Below are positions 38,690 through 48,542 of a stretch of DNA of 64,000 nt, piece by piece (the stretch's first letter is position 1; each line of letters begins with the position of its first letter). A model generated the notes under the pieces. That model did no database searches, was not told the DNA's origin, and saw only the letters and a program-made list of their open reading frames with translations. The stretch covers positions 62,001 through 126,000 of the forward strand of contig BJHS01000002.1 in NCBI GenBank assembly GCA_014193315.1, read 5' to 3'. The position numbers and the translations under genes were made by a program. Source of the DNA: Verrucomicrobiota bacterium (GTDB lineage Bacteria > Verrucomicrobiota > Verrucomicrobiia > Opitutales > UBA953).

Positions 38690-39730
38690 ATGGAACTCGG
38701 GTTCGAATTCGAGCACCCGTGGGTGCTGCTCCTCCTCGCGGCGCTCCCGCTCTACGCCTGGCTACGCGGGCGCCTCGGCCGCGCGGCGGCCCTGCTCTTC
38801 CCCGACGCCTCGTTGCTCGCCGGCTTCTCGCGCAAGGTCCACGAAGGCGCGGGTGGCCTCCGGCTCTTCCTCCGCCTCGCCACCGCCGGCCTGCTCATCG
38901 TGGCCATCGCCGGCCCGCGCACGGCGAGCAAGGAAATCGAGCGGGAGACCGAAGGCGTGGACATCATGCTGGTGGTCGACCTTTCGTGGTCGATGATGGC
39001 CTTGGACATGAGCCCACCCGGCAAGGAGCTCACGCGCTGGGAAGCCAGCCAACGCGTCATCCGCGAATTCCTGTCCCGCCGCCCCGATGACCGCGTCGGG
39101 GCCGTCGTCTTCTCGGGCAAGCCCTACCTGCTGAGCCCGTTGACCATCAACAAAGGCTGGATCGAGAAGGGCGTCGACCGCATGCACATCGGCATCGTCC
39201 AGGAAACCGGCACCGCCATCGGCGAAGCCGTCGCGATGGGCGTCGATCGCATGAAGAATGCCCGCGGGAAGAACTCGAAGGTGCTGATCCTGCTGACGGA
39301 CGGCGACGACAACCAGAGCAAGGCGATTCTCCCGGTGCCCGCCGCCGAACTGGCCGCCGCGATGGGCATCAAGGTCTACGCCATCGGTCTGGGCAAGGAC
39401 GAGCCGACGGTCCTGCCGCAGTTCGACCGCCGCACCGGCAAACTGAACCGCGACGTCTTCGGCAAGATCATCCCGATGATGACGATGAACCCGGCCAACT
39501 ACGAGATGCTGGATAAGATGGCCAAGATCGGCCACGGCCGCTTCTACCGTGCCCTCGACCACGAGCAACTCCAGCGGGTTTATGAGGAAATCGACCGTCT
39601 GGAACGCACCGAGGTGAAGATCCGCGAGACCGTCACCTACGAGAGCCACCGCCAAGCTTGGATGCTGGCCGCGTTGGTCTTCCTCCTCGCCGAACTCCTC
39701 TTGGCGCTGGCCCGCCCCCGCGCCCCCTAA
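38690..39730 (+). CDS. batA: BatA-like von Willebrand A membrane protein
   Basis: The 346-residue product has two N-terminal membrane helices, a VWA domain with the metal-site DLSWS starting at Asp97, and a C-terminal helix (WMLAALVFLLAELLLALA). The domain layout is that of BatA from the Bacteroides aerotolerance operon, where these proteins are thought to help periplasmic or membrane stress tolerance. It directly precedes a second VWA gene with the same arrangement. Confidence 0.85.
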   Translation: MELGFEFEHPWVLLLLAALPLYAWLRGRLGRAAALLFPDASLLAGFSRKVHEGAGGLRLFLRLATAGLLIVAIAGPRTASKEIERETEGVDIMLVVDLSWSMMALDMSPPGKELTRWEASQRVIREFLSRRPDDRVGAVVFSGKPYLLSPLTINKGWIEKGVDRMHIGIVQETGTAIGEAVAMGVDRMKNARGKNSKVLILLTDGDDNQSKAILPVPAAELAAAMGIKVYAIGLGKDEPTVLPQFDRRTGKLNRDVFGKIIPMMTMNPANYEMLDKMAKIGHGRFYRALDHEQLQRVYEEIDRLERTEVKIRETVTYESHRQAWMLAALVFLLAELLLALARPRAP

Positions 39731-39733
39731 GCC

Positions 39734-40741
39734 ATGGACTTCGCCGATTTCCACTTCGAGACCCCTTGGCTGGCCCCCGGCGCGTTGGTCGCGGCCGGCG
39801 CCTTGCTGGCGGGGCTCCGCTGGACGGAGGCACGGCGGCGCCGCGGGCTCGCCGCCTTCGCCGCGGAACGGCTGCTCGCTCGCCTGACCGCCGGCTACTC
39901 GGCGACCCGCCGCCTGACCAAGGACATCGCGCTCGCGCTCGGCGCGGCGTTGCTGCTCGCCGCCTTGGCCGGTCCCCGCTGGGGGCGCGAGTTCACGGAG
40001 GCGCGGACCGCCGCCGAGGACGTCGTGTTCGTTCTTGATGTCTCGAAGTCGATGCTCGTCGCGGACATGCGACCCAACCGGCTGGCGCGCGCCAAGGCCT
40101 CCATCGCCAACTTCATCCGGCGGAAAGGGACCGGCAGCGTGGGTCTGGTCGCCTTCGCTGGCTCCGGCTTCCTGCAGTGCCCCCTGACCCGCGACTACGA
40201 CGCCTTCTTCCGGACCTTGGAGGAGACCGACACGACCAGCATCCAAGTCCCGGGTACCGATATCGGGCGCGCCCTGACCGAGGCCGAGGCGGCCTTTGCG
40301 CCGAACCGTAACCGCAAGCTCGTGATCATCCTCACCGACGGCGAGGACCTCGAGGCCGGCGGGGTCGAAGAGGCCAAGAAACTCGCGCGCCAAGGGCTCG
40401 TCGTCCACACCGTCGGCGTCGGCACCTCGGCCGGCGGCACCATCACCGTCGTCAACAACGACGGCGCCGCCGACACCCTCAAGAGCGGCGGCGAGGAAGT
40501 GCTCAGCCGGCTCGACGAGGATACCTTGGCCAAGGTCGCCGAGTCGACCAACGGCCGCTACGTCCGCCTCGGTCAAGCCGGCGAAGGGATGGAGGCGCTC
40601 CGGCTCGCCATCCAGGCCGGCACCGACGCCAGCGGCTCGACGCGCCGCGGCATCCCCCGCGAGGAATGGTTCCTGACTCTCGCCTTGTTGCTGCTTGTCG
40701 CCGAATCGCTCCTCTCCACCCGCCGCCTTCCTACCCCATGA
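39734..40741 (+). CDS. batB: BatB-like von Willebrand A membrane protein
   Basis: The 335-residue product resembles BatA: two N-terminal helices, a VWA domain with DVSKS at Asp102, and a final hydrophobic helix (WFLTLALLLLVAESLL). The distinction from BatA rests on gene order and the typical VADMRPNRLARAK segment. It starts 3 bases after batA and overlaps the following gene by ATGA. Confidence 0.83.
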   Translation: MDFADFHFETPWLAPGALVAAGALLAGLRWTEARRRRGLAAFAAERLLARLTAGYSATRRLTKDIALALGAALLLAALAGPRWGREFTEARTAAEDVVFVLDVSKSMLVADMRPNRLARAKASIANFIRRKGTGSVGLVAFAGSGFLQCPLTRDYDAFFRTLEETDTTSIQVPGTDIGRALTEAEAAFAPNRNRKLVIILTDGEDLEAGGVEEAKKLARQGLVVHTVGVGTSAGGTITVVNNDGAADTLKSGGEEVLSRLDEDTLAKVAESTNGRYVRLGQAGEGMEALRLAIQAGTDASGSTRRGIPREEWFLTLALLLLVAESLLSTRRLPTP

Positions 40742-41706
40742 AGTCCCTGCTACCCCTGCTCCTTGCGGCTTCCCTCCTGGCCGCCGAACCGCCGGCCGAT
40801 GACCTTGGCCGGCTCGACGCGCGCGAGTTGCACAACCGCGGCACGCGCCGCCTCGCCGACGGCGATCTCGCCGGGGCGGAGGAAGCCCTCCGGGCCTCCT
40901 TGGGGCGCGACCTCGACGACCTGCGGACGCCGGCGCTGCACAACCTCGGTCACGTCCGCTTCGGCAAAGGGCGGGCCACGCTCGGCGGCAAGACCAACGG
41001 CGACGTGACCGAACTCTCCATCGCCCGGTCCTACCTCGAGGCGGCCGACGCCGACATCGCGGACATGCAGGATCAGATCACCTTGCTGGACCGCGCCAAA
41101 GCCGCCGGCAAAGAGCCGGACTACGTCCCCGCCGTCGCGGCCCTGGGCCAAGGGATCGACACCTACCGCACCGTGAAGAAACTCCTCCCCAAGGAGGAAG
41201 CGATGCTCGCCAAACGCACGGGCGTCCTCGCCGCCTGGACCCGTTCGGTCGGTGATTTCCGCGGTGCCCATGAACTCGACCCGCGCGACCAGGAATCAAA
41301 GGCCAACGCCGATGCGATCGACGAGCTCCTCCGGTCCCTGGAGCGCGAGACCCGCCAGTTGGCCGACGCCGTCGTGGCCCAGCGCCTGAAGCAGGAGGAA
41401 CTGCGCGAGGTCATCCGGGAGCTGATCAAGCGGATCCCCGACGACAAGCTCCCCCAGAACGCCGAAGGCGACGGGGAAGACGACGAGAATTTCCTACCCG
41501 AGGATCGCCAGAAGCCGGGGGCCGGTTCCGGTAAGCGCGAGCCGCGCTCCGGCGAGGAACAGAAGATGACCGAACAGGAGGCCCGGGGTGCGCTCGAAGG
41601 CCTCAAGAACGAATTTGGCCGGAAGATGCCGGCCGGGGAGAAGCCCGGGGCCGATGGCGAAGGTAAGCCCGGCAAACCCAACGCCAAGAAAGGCAAGGAT
41701 TACTGA
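40738..41706 (+). CDS. BatC-like exported TPR protein
   Basis: The 322-residue product has a signal peptide (MKSLLPLLLAASLLAAE), a TPR motif (LHNRGTRRLADGDLAGAEEALRASL), a long helical part (about 100-230) and a highly charged C-terminal tail rich in Gly, Lys, Glu and Pro. It lies where BatC is expected. No catalytic features are seen, so a scaffold role in the Bat complex is likely. Confidence 0.72.
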   Translation: MKSLLPLLLAASLLAAEPPADDLGRLDARELHNRGTRRLADGDLAGAEEALRASLGRDLDDLRTPALHNLGHVRFGKGRATLGGKTNGDVTELSIARSYLEAADADIADMQDQITLLDRAKAAGKEPDYVPAVAALGQGIDTYRTVKKLLPKEEAMLAKRTGVLAAWTRSVGDFRGAHELDPRDQESKANADAIDELLRSLERETRQLADAVVAQRLKQEELREVIRELIKRIPDDKLPQNAEGDGEDDENFLPEDRQKPGAGSGKREPRSGEEQKMTEQEARGALEGLKNEFGRKMPAGEKPGADGEGKPGKPNAKKGKDY

Positions 41707-41707
41707 G

Positions 41708-43378
41708 ATGCCGCGCGCCTGCCTCCACCTGCTCGCCTGCCTCCTCGCGCTCACGTTCGCGCGCGCCGAGGACAGCGTGAGCTGGGAGATGACCCCGCCG
41801 GTCGCCGGCCCAGGGCAGCCCTTCCGCCTGCAGGTCCGCATCGAGTCCGACGTCATCCTCGGGCCCGCCGATCGCGTCGGCCGCGAACTCAAACCGCCGC
41901 GCGGCATGGCGCTGCGCTTCTCTGGCCAGCTGTTCCGAGCCAACACGACCGAAGCGACGCTGAACTTCTCGGGGGTGGCTCCGGAGGAGGAGGGCGCGCA
42001 CGTCATCCCCTCCTTCAATATCCGCTTCCCGGCCCGGCTGATCAAGATCCCCGCGATCACGGTGAACGTCAGTGCCGCGACGGGCTTCCGCCGCGACGGC
42101 CAGGCGCGCGCCGAGTTGGTCATGCCGACCCGCACCTACTATGTCGGTGAGCGTATCCCGGGGGCGATCCTCCTCAAGGGAAGCGAACAAGAGATGGTCA
42201 ACGGCTCCTTCGGGGTCGAGTGCGAGGCCGAGGGCTTCACCTTCCAGCAAACCGGGGCCCGCAACGAGGATTTACCGAATGGCCAAGGCCTCCAGACCGG
42301 CTTCGAGCTGACCCCAATCCGCACGGGTTCCAGCGAGATCACCATCAACGGCATCATGCTGGTCAACACCGGCGGGCTTGGCGGCTTCGCCACCCAAGGC
42401 CGCGACCGCCCGTTCACCTTCCGCCGCCGCGTCACCGTCGAACACGTGCCGGAAACCGGCCGACCCGCGGAGTGGACCGGCGCCATCGGGCGGTTCCTGG
42501 CCGAGTCCGTCAGCGTCTCGAATACCAAGCCGGAAGTCGGCGAGCCGATCCGGCTCCGCGCCATCCTCGCCGGCGAAGGCAACCTCGACCGCATCCTCCC
42601 GCCCGAGCTCGCCAGCAACGAGACGTGGGATGTGGTGCCAGGGAATGACCGCCGCTTCCGCCGCACCGAAGACCAGCGATCCTTCACCTACACACTCGTA
42701 CCGCGCCTCCCGGGCAAGCACCTCACGCCGGCGATCCGCTTCGCCGTCTTCGACCCAGAGACGCGTACCTTTCAGCGTTTGGAATTCGCCGCCCAAGAGG
42801 TGACCGTGACCGGCAACGCCCCGGCCAAGGTCGAGCTCGTCTCGCTCGACCCGGGTGCGGCGGTAGGCACCGGCAAGCCGGCCGCAGGTCTGGCGACCCC
42901 CGACCCCACGCACCACGGCCTACTCGATCGCGGGGTGCAAGCCGTGGCCCCGCTGGCCGCCTCGCGGCCCTTCTGGGCGACCAACGCCGTCCTGGCTTCG
43001 CTCGGGCTCACGCTCTTCGCGGCCGCCGCGTGGACCGCGTACCTCTTAGCCCACCCCGAAATCCTGCTCCGCGCCCGGGCCCGTCGCACCCTGCAAGCCT
43101 GCCGCCGCGAGGCGACCGCCGCCCGGGATGAGATCGGCTTCGCCAACGCTTGCGTCCGCGGGATGCGAGCCGGCTGCGCCCCTTGGCTCGACGCCGAACC
43201 GGCGGCCCTGACCCAAAGCGATATCCGTCGCGTGCTCCCACAAGCCGATGCCGGCCTACTCGACCGGGTCTTCCGCCGTGCTGATGGGGATAAATTCGGC
43301 TCGCCCGCGACGAGCGCCTTGCGCGCCGAAGCCCCCGCCCTCCTCGGCCTGCTGGCCGAACTGGAGGCCCGCCTATGA
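41708..43378 (+). CDS. batD: BatD-like exported membrane protein
   Basis: The 556-residue product has a signal peptide (about 1-20), successive Ig-like beta domains (for example SWEMTPPVAGPGQPFRLQV, VSNTKPEVGEPIRLRAIL, FTYTLVPRLPGKHL) and one membrane helix near 440-460 followed by a cytoplasmic helical tail. This is the BatD/oxygen-tolerance layout. It begins one base after the preceding stop and overlaps the next gene by ATGA. Confidence 0.85.
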   Translation: MPRACLHLLACLLALTFARAEDSVSWEMTPPVAGPGQPFRLQVRIESDVILGPADRVGRELKPPRGMALRFSGQLFRANTTEATLNFSGVAPEEEGAHVIPSFNIRFPARLIKIPAITVNVSAATGFRRDGQARAELVMPTRTYYVGERIPGAILLKGSEQEMVNGSFGVECEAEGFTFQQTGARNEDLPNGQGLQTGFELTPIRTGSSEITINGIMLVNTGGLGGFATQGRDRPFTFRRRVTVEHVPETGRPAEWTGAIGRFLAESVSVSNTKPEVGEPIRLRAILAGEGNLDRILPPELASNETWDVVPGNDRRFRRTEDQRSFTYTLVPRLPGKHLTPAIRFAVFDPETRTFQRLEFAAQEVTVTGNAPAKVELVSLDPGAAVGTGKPAAGLATPDPTHHGLLDRGVQAVAPLAASRPFWATNAVLASLGLTLFAAAAWTAYLLAHPEILLRARARRTLQACRREATAARDEIGFANACVRGMRAGCAPWLDAEPAALTQSDIRRVLPQADAGLLDRVFRRADGDKFGSPATSALRAEAPALLGLLAELEARL

Positions 43379-44136
43379 GAACCTGGTGGCTCCTCCTCGC
43401 CGGCCTGCTGGCCGCCCCGCTACCGGCCGCTGAGCCCAACGCGGACGCGGGCCAAATGGCTTACGCCGCCGGCGACTTCGTGGGTGCCGTGGAAAAATGG
43501 CAGGCCGCGATTCTTGCCCAAGGGGCGACGGCTGGTCGACTGGCCGCGCTCGGCAACGCCGAATGGAAGCTGGGCCGGAAAGGCCGGGCGATGCTTTGCT
43601 GGGAGCGAGCGCTCTTGCTCGACCCGCGCGACCCCGTGGCCACCGCCGGCATCCGCCATGCGCAATCCGCCGGCGGCATCGATCGGCCCGCCCTGACTTG
43701 GGCCGAGAACTACGCCTCCTTCCTCGGTGCCGATACCTGGTTGGTGCTGGCGACGGCCTCCTTCTGGCTGGTCGTGCTCTGCCTGCTCCTGCCGCGACTC
43801 CGCCGGCGCGCCCCGACGGAATGGCAGGAGAAAGCGGTCGTCGCGGGGGCGACAATCTTCCTGCTTTCGCTCCCGGGCCTCTGGGGTGCGCATGTCTACG
43901 CCCGGCGCGCGGTGGTCCGGCAAGCCGATATCTTCCTGCGACTGACGCCCACGGCGCGCGGCGAACCCGTCAGCGGTGTGGCCGAGGGCGATATCGTCCG
44001 CACCGAGCGTCCGTTCAACGGCTACGTGCGGGTGACCACGGCGGACGGTAAGAGCGGCTGGCTGCAGGCGCGCGAAGTCGAGCCGCTCTGGGGCGGAGGG
44101 CTCCCCGCCAACTTGGACCAGAAGCCGGCGCCCTGA
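43375..44136 (+). CDS. batE: BatE-like protein (TPR, two membrane helices, SH3-like domain)
   Basis: The 253-residue product has a signal peptide, a TPR-like pair (MAYAAGDFVGAVEKWQAAIL; AALGNAEWKLGRKGRAMLCW), two membrane helices (about 120-145 and 160-178) and a C-terminal bacterial SH3 domain (IFLRLTPTARGEPVSGVAEGD...KSGWLQAREVEPLW). That matches BatE. The SH3 part may bind cell-wall material. Confidence 0.8.
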   Translation: MRTWWLLLAGLLAAPLPAAEPNADAGQMAYAAGDFVGAVEKWQAAILAQGATAGRLAALGNAEWKLGRKGRAMLCWERALLLDPRDPVATAGIRHAQSAGGIDRPALTWAENYASFLGADTWLVLATASFWLVVLCLLLPRLRRRAPTEWQEKAVVAGATIFLLSLPGLWGAHVYARRAVVRQADIFLRLTPTARGEPVSGVAEGDIVRTERPFNGYVRVTTADGKSGWLQAREVEPLWGGGLPANLDQKPAP

Positions 44137-44181
44137 GCCCTTTCGCTTGGACAAAGCGAGGCGGGCGGCTTGGATGGTGTG

Positions 44182-45324
44182 GTGCGCATCCTTGACCGCC
44201 ACGTCCTTACCGAGACCGCCCTCGCCGGCGGGACCGCGACGGGCGCATTCGTCTTCGTCATGGTCGCCGGCAACTTCCTCCAACAGGTCGCCGGGGCGAT
44301 CGCCACGGGGCGCGTCGGCGGCGCCGAGGGTCTGGAACTGGTGCTCCTGCTCTTTCCCGGCGTCATCCCGTACGCCCTCCCGATGGGTATGCTGACCGGG
44401 GTCCTCATGGCCTTCGGACGGATGGGTTCGCAGCATGAGATCACCACGATGAAGGCGAGCGGGCGCAGCCTGACGCGCATCGCCCTCCCCGCCCTCGCCT
44501 TGGCCGCCGGTCTGGCAATCTTCTCCGCTTGGTTGAACCTGGAAGTGGCGCCCGCCTCCAACGACCGGTACCACCGGATCCTCGCCGGCTCGGCCCAAGA
44601 AAATCCCGCCGCAATCGTGACCCCGGGGCAGTTGAACCGCCGCATCCCCGGCGTGATCCTCCGGGCGACGGAGCGCGAGGGCGACGTCCTGCGCGACTTC
44701 TGGCTCTGGCGGGTCGACGCCAATGGTCGCCTCGTGCAATCGATCCACGCCAAAGAAGCCCGGCTGACCGCGCTCGAAGGCGCCGATGGCAAGGCCTTGC
44801 TCCGCGTCACCTTGACGGAGGCCCGCATGGAATCCCGCGCGCTCACCGAGCAGAACCGGACCGCGCCGGCGGCCTTCGCGATGGCCCAGTCGACGACGCT
44901 GGAATTTCCCGCCGGCTCGGTTTTTCAGGAAAACATCGCCGGCCGGAAGCTCCGGTGGTTGACGCTGGCCGAACTCCTGGAAGCCATCGAGCACGGCTGG
45001 CAGGTCACGCCCACCTCGACGCCGGTGGAGATCGCCCGCGGGAAGATGATGGCCCGGACGCAGTTGATGACGCACCTGGCTTCCGCGCTCTCCATCTTCA
45101 CGCTCTCGCTCTTGGCCGTGCCCCTGGCCGTGCGGGTCGGCCGCTCCGAGACGTTCGTCAACGCGGTCGTCGCCCTGATCGTGGCGCTGAGCTACTTCCT
45201 CCTCACCGAGATGGCGAAATCCGTGAAGAACCCCTCGTTCCGGCCCGACCTCCTGGTCTGGCTCCCAAACTTGATCGTGATCGGCGGCGCGGTCCTGCTG
45301 CTCCGCCGCGCCTCGCGCCACTGA
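44182..45324 (+). CDS. LptF/LptG-family lipopolysaccharide export permease
   Basis: The 380-residue product has the family layout of three membrane helices, a periplasmic beta-jellyroll domain (about 130-270) and three more helices. Sequence marks are RILDRHVLTETALAGG at the start, the PYALPMGMLTGVLMAFGRMGSQHEI cytoplasmic loop that contacts LptB, and RVGRSETFVNAVVALIVALSYFLL. The start is uncertain: GTG at 44182 gives the usual MRILDR opening, with GTG at 44179 and TTG at 44170 as alternatives. The partner subunit and LptB are not in the window. Confidence 0.87.
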   Translation: MRILDRHVLTETALAGGTATGAFVFVMVAGNFLQQVAGAIATGRVGGAEGLELVLLLFPGVIPYALPMGMLTGVLMAFGRMGSQHEITTMKASGRSLTRIALPALALAAGLAIFSAWLNLEVAPASNDRYHRILAGSAQENPAAIVTPGQLNRRIPGVILRATEREGDVLRDFWLWRVDANGRLVQSIHAKEARLTALEGADGKALLRVTLTEARMESRALTEQNRTAPAAFAMAQSTTLEFPAGSVFQENIAGRKLRWLTLAELLEAIEHGWQVTPTSTPVEIARGKMMARTQLMTHLASALSIFTLSLLAVPLAVRVGRSETFVNAVVALIVALSYFLLTEMAKSVKNPSFRPDLLVWLPNLIVIGGAVLLLRRASRH

Positions 45325-45328
45325 CCGC

Positions 45329-46108
45329 TCAACGGTCGCGCCGGTACCAGGCGAAGAACGCGAACCCCATGTTCACCAACGAGAAGACCTCGTTGAAGCC
45401 CTTCATGATGGAAGCCCCCAGGATCATGTCATCGGCGGCGGTGAGCCAGCAGATGCGCGGGGCCAGCCGGTAGGTTTCATAGACCGGGTGGTTGCCGAAG
45501 ATCAGGGCGAGCCAGAGCGGCAGGTCGGCGATCATCAGGGCGAAGGCGTAGAGGATCGCGGCCCCATACCCGATTCGCGGCAAGACTTCCGACCGAGAGA
45601 GCAACGGCCAGACCATGAACATGGCCGGGATGAACATGGACCAATGCTCGAGGATGTGGAGCGGGCGACTTCGCAGGGCGGCCTCGTAGAACTCCGGAAA
45701 ATGCCAGAAGATGAAGATGGCCGTGAACCCGAGGCCGGCGGTCACGGGGTGCACCAGCCGCCGCAAGACCGCCGTCAGTCGGGGATGAGCGCGGAGGAAG
45801 GTATCCAGCATCGCCGGCGGCAACCCGAGCACGATCAAGGGGGCCGCGACATAGATCAGCAGCATGTGCTGCAACATGTGGGATGACAGGAGGAACGCCT
45901 CGCCGATCTGGTCCAGCGGCGAACCCACCGCGAGGTAGGCGACCGCCACCCCGGCGTGAAAGCAGACGGCCGAACCGACCGGGTAGGCCATCCCCGCGGG
46001 CGCCCAGCGAGCCCGGCCCGGCCCGACGGCAAGGGAATACAACCACGCGGCACCCACGACCACGAGCAGCAGGAGCGGCTCGGTATGCCAGTGGAGCGGG
46101 ATGTTCAT
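45329..46108 (-). CDS. ctaG: CtaG-type cytochrome c oxidase assembly protein
   Basis: The 259-residue product has seven predicted membrane segments and the caa3_CtaG pattern, with conserved histidines in HMLQHMLLIYVAAPLIVLG and FWHFPEFYEAAL. Such proteins help insert copper in caa3-type oxidases. It ends the cta operon and overlaps the preceding TPR-like gene by ATGA. The stop lies 4 bases from the converging LptF-like gene. Confidence 0.88.
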   Translation of the reverse strand: MNIPLHWHTEPLLLLVVVGAAWLYSLAVGPGRARWAPAGMAYPVGSAVCFHAGVAVAYLAVGSPLDQIGEAFLLSSHMLQHMLLIYVAAPLIVLGLPPAMLDTFLRAHPRLTAVLRRLVHPVTAGLGFTAIFIFWHFPEFYEAALRSRPLHILEHWSMFIPAMFMVWPLLSRSEVLPRIGYGAAILYAFALMIADLPLWLALIFGNHPVYETYRLAPRICWLTAADDMILGASIMKGFNEVFSLVNMGFAFFAWYRRDR

Positions 46109-48480
46109 CGACCCTTTTGAATCCAGTCCGGGTCCGGCTCGCAAGCCAAGGCCGTGAACCAATGCGTCCGACGGGCCGCGGCGCCGAGCTCGGTACCCTT
46201 GAAGCGGGTGGCCAGCAGGCGGTAATAAGGCTGTGCGGCGGGCGGCTCCATGTATTTGAGGAGGCTGCCGGCGTAATGGAGGATGCGCGAACCAGCGACA
46301 TCGTCGTCCGGCAGGAGCTCGGCCGCCTTCAAGGCGAGGCGGGCCACCGCGTAGCGCGACGAGCGATGGGCGCGGTCGGGGCGAGCGAGGTTGGCCGCGA
46401 TCCAGACGTTGACGCGGGCCAGTTCATCCGGGCCCGGCGCGGCGAGGAGCGAATCCGGCTCTTCCCCGATGGGCTGGACCCGCACCCGCGGCAAGCCGGC
46501 GACATCGTGCCAATGCAAGGGCCGCTTATCCTCTTGGTCGGTGGAGTCATCAAACCCGCTCGTCCAATCTTGGCCAAAGTCGCAGAACTGCGTCGTGTCG
46601 CCGAGCTCCTGGAGCACGAGCGCTGCGCGCCAGTAGGCATCGGCCCGGACGCGCTTCGCCTTCGTCTTGTCTTCGGCTTGCGTGAACAACGCCAGGTAAT
46701 GGGCGACCGCCGGACGAACTTCCGCCGGGTAATAAGGCAAGGCCTCGGCGACGCGACCCGTCCGGAAGAGGCGACGGGCGAGCAGGTGGCGGATCGCCTG
46801 GGCCGGCGGCAAGGGCGTGCACTCCTCCGGCTCATCATCGATCCGATACTTGAGGCGCTTGACCGTGGGCTTGGCGGTCGGGGCATCCTCCGGCCAGTTG
46901 CGATCGACGAGCGCCTTGAGCTCCGCGAGGTTCAGGACGCATTCGGCGACGTAGGCGTAATCCTTGATCTGGCCTGTCCGATAAAAGTGGTCGAGCGCCT
47001 CCGCGTAACGCCCCTGCGCGAGCAGCAAAGTCGCCAGCTCCGAACGCGCCTTGGCGAGTTGGCCCGCCTGGGCTTCGGACAGTTCAAAGCGGTAAGCCGG
47101 GAGTTCCGCCGGGTTCGCGCCGTGCTCCCGGTCGGCGAAATCGTAGAAGTAGACCCCGAGGCTGAAGCGACGGGCTTGCGGCTGCAGCAAAGCACCCAAG
47201 GTCTTGGCGGCCGCGACCGAACGGCCGGCTCGTAGGTCAAGCCGAGCGCGGAGCAGCGCCGCCAAGGGGTCCGCCGCCGGCGCATCGCGCAAGGTCCGCG
47301 CGCACGTGTCCCAATCACCGACCCGATACGCCAACGCCGAGAGACGGACGGCATCGGCGGCGAAATCGACCTTGGCCTCGCGCAACGCCATCAACCAAGC
47401 GCGGGCATGGCGCACCACGCCGTCGAGGTCAAAGGTGGCCGGCCCTTGGGCAGGCTGGCCGCCCCCGGACAAGAAGGCCGTCATCAACCGCCGCGCCTCG
47501 GGATCCCGGGCGCACTCGGCGAAATCATCGCACCGCGCCGCCGCGCGCAAGAGGTGGAAGATCGAGTCATCCGCAGATGGCTCTCCTCCTTGACGCTGTT
47601 CGAGGTAGGCCCGCAGGGCCAGCGTGAGGTCGGCCTCGCCGAGCGCGCGCAGGCGCGGCAAAGGCAGGACGGCGCACCGCAGGTGGGCGAGCCAACCCTG
47701 GGCGGCGAAAACAACCCCGCCGACGTCGGGACTCCCGGCCTTCACCGCCAGCCCCACGGCTTCGAAGTCGGCCCGGATCGCCGCCAAGGCGCGGCGCATG
47801 GCCGCATCGTCCTTCTCTGCGTGGTCCAACAGCTGCATCCGTAGTCGCGCCCGTCGATAGTGGGCGACCGCCGTCAGGTGGGCTCGTTGCACGGCCGGCA
47901 AGGCGAGCAATTCGTCGCAAAGCAAAGCCCCGTCATCGCCTTCGTAGTCAAGGGAACGAAAATAGAACCGAAACTCCGCGGGTAAGTGTTTGATCGCCTC
48001 GGCGTAACCGGCCTCCTGCGCCTGGGCATCTTTCTCGGAGTAACGGAGCGTCTGGCTCGCGCGGGGCGGGAATACCACCTCCGGCCGGTCGACGACGAGT
48101 TTCCAGGGGCCATCCGGAGACAGCTGATAGACGCCCCCTTGGTTGGCGACTCGGGACGCCAAATGCAAGGCGACCGGCCTGAGCAACTTCTCCCGACGTG
48201 CCGACGTCCAGGAATCGGTCGCGCGCCTCAACTCGACCAGTAACGCTTCACTGGCCGCGAGGCGGCGCCGCTCGACCTCCTTCTCTTCGTCGAAACGACC
48301 GTGCGTCCCCTTCGCCGGTCCATGGTAGGCGACGAGGTCCGCTTGAAAATTCGTCTCGAACGGGCGGCTCAAGGCGGTGTCGCCGGCGACGAGACCCTCG
48401 TCGGGGGACCAGCCGTCACACGCCCAGACCACGGCAATCCCGGCGAACAGGCCGAGCCATCCCAAAGTGCGCATCTTCAT
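46105..48480 (-). CDS. Large exported helical-repeat protein of unknown function
   Basis: The 791-residue product begins with a signal peptide (MKMRTLGWLGLFAGIAVVWACDGW), possibly a lipoprotein because a Cys follows the hydrophobic part. The body is helical, with TPR-like repeats (LAALLRARLDLRAGRSVAAAKTL; ARSELATLLLAQGRYAEALDHFYRTG; HLLARRLFRTGRVAEALPYY). I recognise no enzyme motif. It sits between DUF3142 and ctaG in the oxidase operon, with a 62-base gap on the DUF3142 side that could hold a promoter. A role in oxidase assembly is only a guess. Confidence 0.65.
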   Translation of the reverse strand: MKMRTLGWLGLFAGIAVVWACDGWSPDEGLVAGDTALSRPFETNFQADLVAYHGPAKGTHGRFDEEKEVERRRLAASEALLVELRRATDSWTSARREKLLRPVALHLASRVANQGGVYQLSPDGPWKLVVDRPEVVFPPRASQTLRYSEKDAQAQEAGYAEAIKHLPAEFRFYFRSLDYEGDDGALLCDELLALPAVQRAHLTAVAHYRRARLRMQLLDHAEKDDAAMRRALAAIRADFEAVGLAVKAGSPDVGGVVFAAQGWLAHLRCAVLPLPRLRALGEADLTLALRAYLEQRQGGEPSADDSIFHLLRAAARCDDFAECARDPEARRLMTAFLSGGGQPAQGPATFDLDGVVRHARAWLMALREAKVDFAADAVRLSALAYRVGDWDTCARTLRDAPAADPLAALLRARLDLRAGRSVAAAKTLGALLQPQARRFSLGVYFYDFADREHGANPAELPAYRFELSEAQAGQLAKARSELATLLLAQGRYAEALDHFYRTGQIKDYAYVAECVLNLAELKALVDRNWPEDAPTAKPTVKRLKYRIDDEPEECTPLPPAQAIRHLLARRLFRTGRVAEALPYYPAEVRPAVAHYLALFTQAEDKTKAKRVRADAYWRAALVLQELGDTTQFCDFGQDWTSGFDDSTDQEDKRPLHWHDVAGLPRVRVQPIGEEPDSLLAAPGPDELARVNVWIAANLARPDRAHRSSRYAVARLALKAAELLPDDDVAGSRILHYAGSLLKYMEPPAAQPYYRLLATRFKGTELGAAARRTHWFTALACEPDPDWIQKGR

Positions 48481-48542
48481 CGGCGTAATCAGAACTAAAA
48501 TGACAAAACGCGGGGCGGATGGAAATCGAAATCTGACCTGGG

